Positions 35,054 to 43,259 of a DNA stretch of 64,000 nt are shown here, piece after piece. The position numbers and the translations under genes are program-made. Each line of letters starts with the position of its first letter. The first letter of the stretch is position 1. The DNA is taken from the NCBI GenBank assembly GCA_963851325.1, contig CAWKOR010000002.1:1-64000 (forward strand). The letters run 5' to 3'. Below the pieces are notes generated by a model. That model made no database searches. It saw only the letters and a program-made list of their open reading frames with translations, and had not been told where the DNA came from. The DNA is from DATGKG01 sp963851325 (GTDB lineage Bacteria > Desulfobacterota > Binatia > Binatales > Binataceae).

Positions 35054-36244
35054 ATGGATTTCAATTTTTCGCCTGAGGATGAAGCCTTCCGCAAAGAGTT
35101 TCGCGCGTGGCTCGAAGTCAACGCGCCCAAGAGTGAAGCACCTTCAGCCGATTTCATGGCCGAGGCAGATCAGAAGGAATGGCAACGCCGTGTCGCATGG
35201 TACAAGAAGCTGGCCTCCGGTGGATGGACCTGCGTTAACTGGCCTAAGGAGTATGGCGGCCGTGGCGCCGGCATCCTCCAGACGATCGTCTACAATCAGG
35301 AACTCGCTCGGGTGCGTGCTCCGCTTCCGGCAATCGGTTTCGGACCGAGTCTGCTCGGCCCCACCCTGATGCATTGGGGGACGGAGGAACAGAAGCAACG
35401 CTACATTCCGAAGATCATCTCGGGCGACGAGGTATGGTGCCAGGGATATTCGGAGCCGGGTTCCGGCTCCGATCTCGCTTCACTTCAAACCCGCGCGGTA
35501 GAGGACGGGGACGACTTTGTAGTCAATGGACAGAAGGTCTGGACCTCACTCGCACAATTTGCCGACTATATTTTCCTGCTGGTGCGAACCGATCCCGAAG
35601 CTCCGAAGCACAAAGGGATTAGCTACTTGCTGGTTGATATGCATAGTCCCGGAGTTACGGTGCGGCCGCTGGTACAGATGACCGGCGCAAAGGGTTTCAA
35701 CGAGGTGTTTTTCGAAGATGTGCGGGTACCGAAGAAAAACCTGGTCGGCGAAAAGAACCAGGGATGGCAGGTCGCGATCACCACGCTGATGTTCGAGCGC
35801 TCCGGTGGCGGCGGAGGCGATCGCACCAACACCGCTATCGTCGAGGAACTCGCGGACCTGGCCAAAAAGCTTTCTCGGAACGGAAAACCCGCATGGGAGA
35901 GCGCCGCGGTGCGCCAGAAGATTGCCGAGTTCGCCTGCGAGGCACACGCACTCAAATATACGGGTCTGCGGCAACTGACCCGCCGCCTGAAGGGAGTGCC
36001 GCCCGGGCCTGAAGGCTCAATCCTGAAGTTGTGCAGCAGCGAATTGAATATTCGCGTCGCACTCTACGCGATGGAGCTGCTCGGACCGTACAGCCAATTC
36101 GAATATCAGTCCGATTACTCAGTTGACCATGGCAAGTGGTCATACAGAATGCTGGCCGCTCGCGGAGGCACGATCGCCGCGGGCAGCAATCAGATCCAAC
36201 ATAATATCATTGGGGAGCGCGTGCTCGGCCTGCCGAAGGGATAG
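35054..36244 (+). CDS. Acyl-CoA dehydrogenase, tandem copy 2
   Basis: 396 aa, full-length, the closest relative of copy 1 in this array (same MDFNFSPEDEAF start and VWCQGYSEPGSGSDLAS signature). The FAD-end motif is TIAAGSNQIQ, again without the MCAD-type Glu. It follows copy 1 by 27 bases with a GGAGG ribosome site (CCCCGGAGGAAAC). The substrate cannot be read from the sequence. Confidence 0.92.
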   Translation: MDFNFSPEDEAFRKEFRAWLEVNAPKSEAPSADFMAEADQKEWQRRVAWYKKLASGGWTCVNWPKEYGGRGAGILQTIVYNQELARVRAPLPAIGFGPSLLGPTLMHWGTEEQKQRYIPKIISGDEVWCQGYSEPGSGSDLASLQTRAVEDGDDFVVNGQKVWTSLAQFADYIFLLVRTDPEAPKHKGISYLLVDMHSPGVTVRPLVQMTGAKGFNEVFFEDVRVPKKNLVGEKNQGWQVAITTLMFERSGGGGGDRTNTAIVEELADLAKKLSRNGKPAWESAAVRQKIAEFACEAHALKYTGLRQLTRRLKGVPPGPEGSILKLCSSELNIRVALYAMELLGPYSQFEYQSDYSVDHGKWSYRMLAARGGTIAAGSNQIQHNIIGERVLGLPKG

Positions 36245-36257
36245 GGAGACAAGCCAA

Positions 36258-37442
36258 ATGGATTTCAAGTTCAGCGCGGAAGACGAGGCGTTTCGCAAGG
36301 AATTGCGCTTGTGGCTCGAAAGCAACGCGCCCAAAGGCCTCGAAAATTCCGATTCGTTCGGCGATGAAGCGGACGACTCCGAGGAGTGGCAGCGTCGCAT
36401 CGCGTGGTACAAAAAGCTGCATCAGCACGGATGGGTCGGGATCGATTGGCCCAAGGAATACGGCGGCCGCGGCGCGACCATTCTCCAGACCATCGTCTAT
36501 CATCAGGAACTCGCTCGCGCGAAGGCGCCACTTCCGTTCATCGGGCAGGGCGCCACGCTGGTCGGGCCGACCCTGATGCATTGGGGAAACCAGGAGCAGA
36601 AGGATGCGCATCTCGCCAAGATCCTGGCCGGCGACGAAATCTGGTGCCAGGGCTATTCGGAACCTAACTCGGGATCCGATCTCGCTTCGCTGCAAACCAA
36701 GGCGGTCGAGGACGGCGATTACTTTGTAGTCAACGGCCAGAAAATCTGGACTTCGACCGCGCAGCACGCGGACTGGATCTTTTTGCTCGTGCGCACCGAT
36801 TCTGAAGCCCCCAAACATAAGGGCATCAGCTATTTGCTGGTCGATATGAAAACGCCCGGCATCACAGTGCGACCGCTGGTGCAGATGACCGGAGCGAGCG
36901 GGTTCAACGAAGTTTTTTTTGATGATGTCCGTGTCCCCAAACGAAATCTCGTAGGCGAAAAGAACCAGGGATGGCAGGTCGCCATCACTACACTGATGTT
37001 CGAGCGGCGCGGCGCGGGCGCTCCCGGTACCGGACAGATTCGCGAACTGGCGCGGCTGGCGAAACAGATTCCACGCGACGGCGGAACCGCGTGGGATGAC
37101 TCCAGCGTGCGGCAGAAGATCGCGGAGTTTTATTCCGAAGGCGAGGCGCTCAAGTACACCGGCTTCCGCCAGCTCACCCGCCGCCTCAAGGGACTGCCGC
37201 CAGGCCCCGAAGGCTCGATGATGAAGCTGGTGAGTACGGAGCTTAGCCTTAAAGTATCGCTATTCGCGATGGAGCTGCTGGGGCCATATAGTCAGATGGA
37301 ACCTGACGGCCCATTCGCGATTGATAGCGGCAAGTGGCTAATGAAGATGCTTGCGGTCCGCGGTGGAACCATCGCGGCAGGCACTAATCAGATTCAACAC
37401 AACATCATCGGAGAGCGCGTACTGGGACTCCCCAAAGGGTAG
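36258..37442 (+). CDS. Acyl-CoA dehydrogenase, tandem copy 3
   Basis: 394 aa from ATG 36258; an upstream in-frame ATG at 36123 lies inside copy 2 and is not used. The signature is IWCQGYSEPNSGSDLAS, and the end motif TIAAGTNQIQ lacks the MCAD-type Glu. Only 13 bases separate it from copy 2. The central lid (RRGAGAPGTGQIREL) differs from copies 1 and 2, so substrate range probably differs. Confidence 0.92.
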   Translation: MDFKFSAEDEAFRKELRLWLESNAPKGLENSDSFGDEADDSEEWQRRIAWYKKLHQHGWVGIDWPKEYGGRGATILQTIVYHQELARAKAPLPFIGQGATLVGPTLMHWGNQEQKDAHLAKILAGDEIWCQGYSEPNSGSDLASLQTKAVEDGDYFVVNGQKIWTSTAQHADWIFLLVRTDSEAPKHKGISYLLVDMKTPGITVRPLVQMTGASGFNEVFFDDVRVPKRNLVGEKNQGWQVAITTLMFERRGAGAPGTGQIRELARLAKQIPRDGGTAWDDSSVRQKIAEFYSEGEALKYTGFRQLTRRLKGLPPGPEGSMMKLVSTELSLKVSLFAMELLGPYSQMEPDGPFAIDSGKWLMKMLAVRGGTIAAGTNQIQHNIIGERVLGLPKG

Positions 37443-37452
37443 TTGTAAATAC

Positions 37453-37472
37453 AGTTCGAAGTATAGTTCGAA
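37453..37472 (+). repeat. AGTTCGAA direct repeat
   Basis: AGTTCGAA occurs at 37453-37460 and 37465-37472, a 12-base period, in the 52-base gap before acyl-CoA dehydrogenase copy 4. The TTCGAA core is palindromic. It may be a leftover of the duplication or a weak operator. Confidence 0.4.
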
Positions 37473-37494
37473 ATGTAGAAGGAAGCGGGGTCAG

Positions 37495-38676
37495 ATGGAT
37501 TTCAACTATAGTTCCGAAGACGAAGCCTTTCGCAAGGAGTTACGCGGGTGGCTGGCAGCCAACATCAAGAGCGTGGCGCCCTCGCGTGAACTGTTGGCCG
37601 GGGAAGGTGAAGGGGCCTGGCAGCAGGCCGTCGCATGGCACCAGAAACTTAACGAAGGCAAGTGGATCGGAATCAGTTGGCCCAAAGAATATGGAGGCCG
37701 CGGCGCCGGCGTCCTGCAGAACATTATCTACCACGAAGAACTGGAACGCGCCGGCACCAGCGTCCCTTTCACGGGGATGGGCATCAGCCTGCTCGGTCCG
37801 ACGCTCATTCACTGGGGCACCGAGGAGCAGAAGCAGCGCCATCTGCCCAAGATTCTGGCCGGCAAGGAAATCTGGTGCCAGGGCTATTCGGAACCCAACT
37901 CAGGATCGGACCTCGCGTCGCTGCAGACGCGCGCGGTCGAGGACGGCGACTATTTCGTCGTCAACGGACAAAAAGTGTGGACCTCGATCGCGCAGCACGC
38001 CGACTGGATTTTCCTGCTGGTGCGCACCGACCCCAACGCGCCCAAACACAAGGGAATCAGCTATCTGCTGGTCGACATGCATAGCCCCGGCATCACGGTG
38101 CGTCCGCTGGTGCAGATCACCGGTGGCAGCGGTTTCAACGAAGTCTTCTTCGAGGACGTCCGGGTGCCCAAGAAGAACATTGTCGGTGAGATCAACCAGG
38201 GATGGCAGGTCGCAATCACTACCCTTATGTTCGAGCGCTCCGGCGGCAGCGGCGAAGTTCCGATTCGAGAAGTGCACGAGCTGGCGGACCTCGCAAAGCG
38301 CCTGCCTCGCAACGGCGGGAACGCGTGGCATGATGCGAGCGTGCGTCAGAAGATTATTGAGTTCGCATGCGATGCCGAAGCGCTGAAGTACACCGGTTAT
38401 CGCCAGCTCACCCGCCAACTCAAAGGCATCCCACCGGGGCCCGAAGGCTCGATGATGAAGCTGTGCAGCACCGAACTGCGTCTCAAGATGGCAATGTACG
38501 CGATGGAGTTGCTGGGGCCATATAGTCAGATGGAAGCCGACGCGCCGTTCGCGATCGATCAGGGCAAGTGGTCATTCAGAATGCTCGCGGCGCGCGGACC
38601 GACTATATACGCGGGGACCAATCAGATTCAGCACAACATCATCGGCGAGCGAGTATTGGGGCTGCCTAAAGGATAA
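37495..38676 (+). CDS. Acyl-CoA dehydrogenase, tandem copy 4
   Basis: 393 aa from ATG 37495. Signature IWCQGYSEPNSGSDLAS and end motif TIYAGTNQIQ; the MCAD-type Glu is absent here too. It is preceded by a longer gap (52 bases) than the other copies and is followed by an 8-bp-stem hairpin, so it is the last gene of the array. Confidence 0.92.
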   Translation: MDFNYSSEDEAFRKELRGWLAANIKSVAPSRELLAGEGEGAWQQAVAWHQKLNEGKWIGISWPKEYGGRGAGVLQNIIYHEELERAGTSVPFTGMGISLLGPTLIHWGTEEQKQRHLPKILAGKEIWCQGYSEPNSGSDLASLQTRAVEDGDYFVVNGQKVWTSIAQHADWIFLLVRTDPNAPKHKGISYLLVDMHSPGITVRPLVQITGGSGFNEVFFEDVRVPKKNIVGEINQGWQVAITTLMFERSGGSGEVPIREVHELADLAKRLPRNGGNAWHDASVRQKIIEFACDAEALKYTGYRQLTRQLKGIPPGPEGSMMKLCSTELRLKMAMYAMELLGPYSQMEADAPFAIDQGKWSFRMLAARGPTIYAGTNQIQHNIIGERVLGLPKG

Positions 38677-38700
38677 TAGTCATTCGGAATCAAATGACTA
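38677..38700 (+). terminator. Hairpin after the acyl-CoA dehydrogenase array
   Basis: TAGTCATT (38677-38684) pairs with AATGACTA (38693-38700) around an 8-base loop, starting directly after the stop codon. No T-run follows, so it is a weak intrinsic terminator or an mRNA end structure. Confidence 0.4.
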
Positions 38701-38764
38701 GTCACTGGCTGCGGGGCAAATAGTATGCCGCAGCTTGGCTTTGAGTATTCTCGACGGCGATTCG

Positions 38765-40096
38765 TCAGGCGACGTTGCTGGAGGCGCGAGGTCGTAGCGT
38801 CCGAGCGAAATCGCTGGCGAAACGACGTGCGTCCGCAGGTTTCAACGCGGAGATCGTGACCCGGATGCCTGGAGCGCTACGAACCCGATAGGCCGCGCCA
38901 GGCCGGACCGCCCATCCATCTTCCAGCAGCGCCTGAACGATCGCGTTTTCATCCGCGACCGGAATCCATACGTTGAGGCCCGAACGACCGTGTGCCTCGA
39001 TACCAACTTTCGCGAGTTCCTCGATCAGAGCATGCCGCCGCAGCGCGTATGTGTATGATGCTCGCTCGACCTGGCGCATCGTCCTGGCGTCAGACCACAT
39101 GGCCGCGACCGCGTCCTGCAGGATGTGGCTGACCCATCGTGGCCCGAGCCGCTGGCGTCCTTCGACGCGCGCGATCGTCAGGTCGTCGCCCGCAACCACC
39201 GCCAGCCGCAAATCCGGGCCGAGCGCCTTCGAAACCGAGCGAATCACCGCCCATCGCTGCATCCGCGAGTCCGTGATGGAGATCGCGGGCGCGCCTGAAA
39301 CTGGGCCGCCAAAATCGTCCTCGATGAGCAAGGTGTTGGGTGCCTTCGCGAGGACGGCCCGGAGTTCAAGGGCGCGCTTCCGGTCGAGCGCAATGCCGGT
39401 AGGATTTTGCGCGCGCGGCGTGATGATCACCGCTTTTGCATCGGCACGAATCGCAGCGGCCAGCGAGTTGGGGCGCGGGCCGAATCCGTCGAGCGCGACG
39501 GGCTCCGCAATCATTCCCAGCGCAGCGACCAGATCGAGCACGCCAGTGTAGCTGGGATCCTCGACCGCGACGACGTCTCCGGGTGACAGATGAGCCTGCA
39601 GCACGCGCTCGATCGCGTCGATCGCACCGCTAACCACAGCGATTTCCCGCGCCGGAATATGATCGCGCTTGAAAGCACGCCGCGCTAGCTCGATGAGTTT
39701 TGCACGATTGGTTTCGCCGCCATAAAGCTGCTGCTCGCCGGCGATCCCTGCCAGAATTGGAGACAGCGCGGGAAGCAACTCGGGATCGGGATTTCCGTCC
39801 GCGAGATTGATGGTGCCGTCGGGCGCCATCGTGCGTGTCGGCATGACCAGCGGAGGGCGCCGATTGACGATGGTGCCGCGACGTCCGCCCGCACGCACCA
39901 GTCCGCGCACCCGCAGCGAGCGATAGGCCGCGGCGACCGTGGTCGGACTGACCTCGAGCTGGTCGGCGAGCGTGCGGATCGCGGGCAAGACGGTTCCGGC
40001 CGCCAGTTTTCCGCTGCGGATCTGCTCTTCGATGCTGGCGGAAATCTGGTTGCCTGACTTCCCGGCGATCTGATACGAATGTGCTGTCACATTCAT
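38765..40096 (-). CDS. MocR-type GntR/aminotransferase transcriptional regulator
   Basis: The 443-aa product joins an N-terminal GntR winged helix (about 15-75, LADQLEVSPTTVAAAYRSLR) to a fold-type I aminotransferase domain. The PLP lysine is in IRSVSKALGPDLRLA (K290), and EDPSYTGVLDL and AQNPTG are conserved. Such regulators (PdxR, GabR, PtsJ) sense PLP or amino compounds. It is divergent from a PNPOx-GNAT fusion gene, a likely target. The 31-base gap and flanks contain a 13-bp direct repeat. Confidence 0.9.
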   Translation of the reverse strand: MNVTAHSYQIAGKSGNQISASIEEQIRSGKLAAGTVLPAIRTLADQLEVSPTTVAAAYRSLRVRGLVRAGGRRGTIVNRRPPLVMPTRTMAPDGTINLADGNPDPELLPALSPILAGIAGEQQLYGGETNRAKLIELARRAFKRDHIPAREIAVVSGAIDAIERVLQAHLSPGDVVAVEDPSYTGVLDLVAALGMIAEPVALDGFGPRPNSLAAAIRADAKAVIITPRAQNPTGIALDRKRALELRAVLAKAPNTLLIEDDFGGPVSGAPAISITDSRMQRWAVIRSVSKALGPDLRLAVVAGDDLTIARVEGRQRLGPRWVSHILQDAVAAMWSDARTMRQVERASYTYALRRHALIEELAKVGIEAHGRSGLNVWIPVADENAIVQALLEDGWAVRPGAAYRVRSAPGIRVTISALKPADARRFASDFARTLRPRASSNVA

Positions 40097-40114
40097 AGCT
40101 TTGTACTGTTACAT
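40080..40114. promoter_or_regulatory. Direct repeats at a 22-bp period, probable MocR site
   Basis: TGTGCTGTCACAT (40080-40092) and TGTACTGTTACAT (40102-40114) match at 11 of 13 positions and are spaced by two helical turns. MocR regulators such as GabR and PdxR are known to bind direct repeats. The left copy overlaps the MocR start codon region; the right one precedes the PNPOx-GNAT start. Confidence 0.6.
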
Positions 40115-40127
40115 AAGGACGCAGTTA

Positions 40128-41267
40128 ATGGAAGACCTGAAACCTACGCCCCGCACCATCGTGAATCGAATGCGCAAACGGGGCAGCTACGATCGCGACC
40201 TCGTCAATTCGATTCTCGACCGATCGCTGGTATGCCACGTTGGTATGATGGTCGACGGTGCGCCGCGGGTGCTTCCAACCTTGCATGCGCGCCTGGGTAA
40301 TTCCGTTTTCATCCACGGCGCGGCAAGCAACAAGATGATTCGTACCGCTGCCGAGGGAGTGGAGGTTTGCATCACCGCTACACTGATCGATGGCCTGGTG
40401 ATGGCGCGCTCGGCGTTTCATCATTCGGTGAATTATCGCTCGGTGGTGATCTTCGGCACTGCCATGGAGGTTACCGATCCGGAGCGCAAGCTCGCCGCCA
40501 TGCGCGCGCTGGTCGAACATATCGGCCCGGGCCAGTGGGAGCGTATCCGCCGGCCGAACCCCAAAGAACTGGCAGCTACTTCAATCCTGGAGCTTCCAAT
40601 CACTGAAGCGTCGGCAAAGGTGCGCACCGACGGAGTGGTGGACGACGAAGAAGACTACGCGCTTCCCATTTGGGCGGGCGTGATTCCGTTGCGAACCGAT
40701 GCGCTGACGCCGATACCCGACCCGCACCTCATGCCCAACATTCCGATGCCCCCGAACATTTCCGAATATGTCCCGCCCGATAGCCGCGTCGCGTCCGCGC
40801 ATGACGGTGTGCCGTGGGCGCGCACCGTCGACGGATTTCTCATCAGCACCGATATCGCGCGGCTCGACCTCGATGTCATTCACAGCTTTCTCGCGCATTC
40901 CTACTGGGCTGAGGGAGTGGCGCGCGAAGTGGTGGCGCGCTCAATCGCCAATTCGTTGTGTTTCGGCATTTACGATGGAGTCAGGCAGGTCGGCTTCGCG
41001 CGAGTGATTTCCGACTACGCAACCTTTGCCTACCTCGCCGATGTCTTTGTGCTTGAATCGCATCGAGGACGCGGCCTCGCGAAAGCGTTGATGGGTACCA
41101 TCATGTCGCATCCGCATCTTCAGGGCTTGCGGCGCTTCACGCTGGGAACCGCCGATGCGCACGGATTGTACCGGCAATTCGGTTTCGCCGAACCGCGATA
41201 TCCGGAGCGCCAGATGGAGCGCGGCGACCCCGACATTTACCAGCGCGCGAGCGGCGCCGCCAAGTAG
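40128..41267 (+). CDS. PNPOx-like flavin domain fused to GNAT acetyltransferase
   Basis: 379 aa from ATG 40128 (AAGGAC upstream). Residues about 10-190 form a split-barrel flavin-binding domain of the Pyridox_ox_2 type (CHVGMMVDGAPRVLPTLHAR, RSAFHHSVNYRSVVIFG). Residues about 230-370 are a GNAT domain (ADVFVLESHRGRGLAKALM, then GLYRQFGF). I do not know this fusion as a named enzyme. It pairs with a PLP-domain regulator. Confidence 0.85.
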   Translation: MEDLKPTPRTIVNRMRKRGSYDRDLVNSILDRSLVCHVGMMVDGAPRVLPTLHARLGNSVFIHGAASNKMIRTAAEGVEVCITATLIDGLVMARSAFHHSVNYRSVVIFGTAMEVTDPERKLAAMRALVEHIGPGQWERIRRPNPKELAATSILELPITEASAKVRTDGVVDDEEDYALPIWAGVIPLRTDALTPIPDPHLMPNIPMPPNISEYVPPDSRVASAHDGVPWARTVDGFLISTDIARLDLDVIHSFLAHSYWAEGVAREVVARSIANSLCFGIYDGVRQVGFARVISDYATFAYLADVFVLESHRGRGLAKALMGTIMSHPHLQGLRRFTLGTADAHGLYRQFGFAEPRYPERQMERGDPDIYQRASGAAK

Positions 41268-41447
41268 GACAGGCACTCCAAACAGCGGCCGCGCCCGGGC
41301 CAAGCTGGCGCGAGCATCGAAGTCGCCGCTGAATCATCTTGCGCGGCTTCCAACTGACAGCTTATATAACAACTGTTAGGAAGCGCTGCTTCCATCCCAA
41401 CCGCGTGCGCGGCCCAGTCCGCGAAGCCACGCGTAAAAGAGGAAGAC

Positions 41448-42639
41448 ATGGACTTTAATTGGAGCCCCGAGGACGAGGCTTTCCGTCACGAATTGCGAAG
41501 CTGGCTCGACGCCAACCTGCCCAAAGGCCAACACGGTGACGAAGGCCTCGGCATGATGCACGAGGAAGGTGGCGAGTGGAAACGCCGGCTGGAGTGGCAT
41601 AAGAAGGCGCATGCCGCGGGATGGGTCGGCATCAGTTGGCCCAAGGAATACGGCGGCCGTGGCGCCAACCTGATTCAGCAGATCATCTACAACGAGGAAA
41701 TGGCGCGCGCGAATCCGCCGGCGCTGGTCAATGGCCTCGGCATCATGCTGGTAGGCCCCACCATTATCCACTGGGGCACCGAGGAACAGAAGAAACGCTA
41801 CGTGCCGAAGATTTTGTCGGGCGAGGAAATCTGGTGCCAGGGCTATTCGGAACCCGGCTCCGGTTCCGATGTGGCGTCGCTACAAACGCGCGCGGTCGAG
41901 GACGGCGACTACTTCATCGTCAACGGGCAGAAGGTGTGGACCTCGGACGCGCATCATGCCGATATGTGCATCCTGCTGGTGCGCACTGATCCTACCGCTC
42001 CGAAACACAAGGGCATCAGCTACATCCTGGTCGATATGCACAGCCCGGGCGTCACGGTGCGGCCGTTGGTGCAGATCACCGGTGATGCGAACTTCAATGA
42101 GGTTTTCTTCGAGGATGTGAAAGTTCCCAAGAAAAACCTCATCGGCGAAAAGAACCAGGGTTGGCAGGTCGCCATCACCACGCTGATGTTCGAGCGCTCG
42201 GGCATCGGCGGCGGACGCGACATGGGCGGCGCGGTCAAGGAACTGAAGGACCTCGCCAAGTCGGTGCGATACAACGGCGGCAGCGCGTGGGACAATTCGG
42301 ATGTGCGCCAGAAAATTTCCCAATTCGCATGCGAAGCCGCGGCCATCAAGTACACTGGCTTTCGCCAGATCACGCGGCGGCTTAAGGGTTTGCCGCCCGG
42401 TCCCGGAGGGTTCGGTGCTGAAGCTGACAGTGAGCGAACTCAATTTGCGGATGAGCAAATTCGCGATGGAGTTGCTGGGACCTTACAGCCAGATGGAGTT
42501 CCGGTCGCCATTCGCGCTGGACAAGGGCAAGTGGTCGTATCGAATGCTCGCGTCGCGCGCGCTCACTATCGCCGGCGGCACCAGCGAGATTCAACACAAC
42601 ATCATCGGCGAACGTGTGATGGGGCTGCCCAAGGGATAA
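41448..42639 (+). pseudogene. Acyl-CoA dehydrogenase, fifth copy, frameshifted
   Basis: The N-terminal 320 residues from ATG 41448 are a normal ACAD (IWCQGYSEPGSGSDVAS). In the segment that should read PPGPEGSVLKL, one extra G in TCCCGGAGGG (42401-42410) shifts the frame; the original frame then runs on as nonsense to 42767. The correct C-terminus continues in the next frame to 42639 (SELNLRMSKFAMELLGPYSQ, then TIAGGTSEIQ). Removing one G restores a 396-aa protein. It could be a true lesion or an assembly error. It has drifted from copies 1-4 and is separated from them by two genes. Confidence 0.85.
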
Positions 42640-42667
42640 CGGCCGCGACAAAACTAGATCCTCAAAA

Positions 42668-42695
42668 GGGCGGCCTCGAGGGGCCGCTCTTTTTA
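42668..42695 (+). terminator. Rho-independent terminator
   Basis: GCGGCC (42670-42675) pairs with GGCCGC (42682-42687) around a 6-base loop, followed by TCTTTTT. It lies 30 bases after the fifth acyl-CoA dehydrogenase and before the GNAT gene. Confidence 0.7.
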
Positions 42696-42709
42696 TTGGA
42701 GAGACCGCA

Positions 42710-43252
42710 ATGGAAGGAAAGCTGGTTCGCATTCGCGCGTACGAAAGATCGGATCTTGACTCGTTGATGGCCTGGGTCAACGACGAAGAAGTTACCCGCA
42801 ATCTCGCGGCGCCGATGATTTATCCGCTTTCGCGGCTGGCGGAGGAAAGGTATCTGGAGACCAACGCACCTGGGGGCCAACCCGACTGCAGGTGGGCGAT
42901 CGAAACCCTCGCTGGCGAGTATCTCGGCGGCATCAGCTTGATGACTATCGACTGGATCAATCGCAGTGCGCAGGTCGGCATCGTGATCGGCAGCAAGTCC
43001 AATTGGGGGAAGGGTTTCGGCACCGACGCGATGCAAGTGGTGCTGCGCTTCGCGTTCGAAAAGATGAACCTCCATCGCGTCTGGCTCAATGTCTATGACT
43101 TCAACGTTCGCGGCATCAAGTCGTACGAGAAATGCGGCTTCACTCGGGAAGGCGTCCAACGCGAATATCGATTCCTCGATGGCCGCTATCACGATTCGGT
43201 GTTGATGGGGATTCTCGAAGACGAATACCGCCAGGCGGCGAAGAACTGGTAA
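42710..43252 (+). CDS. GNAT acetyltransferase (RimJ/RimL-like)
   Basis: The 180-aa product is a full GNAT domain of the RimL/ribosomal-protein or antibiotic N-acetyltransferase type: IGSKSNWGKGFGTDAMQ (acetyl-CoA binding, variant of QxxGxG/A), then RVWLNVYDFNVRGIKSYEKC with GFTREGV. ATG 42710 has GGAGAG upstream. Substrate unknown. It runs into the convergent BNR gene with 7 bases between. Confidence 0.85.
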   Translation: MEGKLVRIRAYERSDLDSLMAWVNDEEVTRNLAAPMIYPLSRLAEERYLETNAPGGQPDCRWAIETLAGEYLGGISLMTIDWINRSAQVGIVIGSKSNWGKGFGTDAMQVVLRFAFEKMNLHRVWLNVYDFNVRGIKSYEKCGFTREGVQREYRFLDGRYHDSVLMGILEDEYRQAAKNW

Positions 43253-43259
43253 CGCCGCG

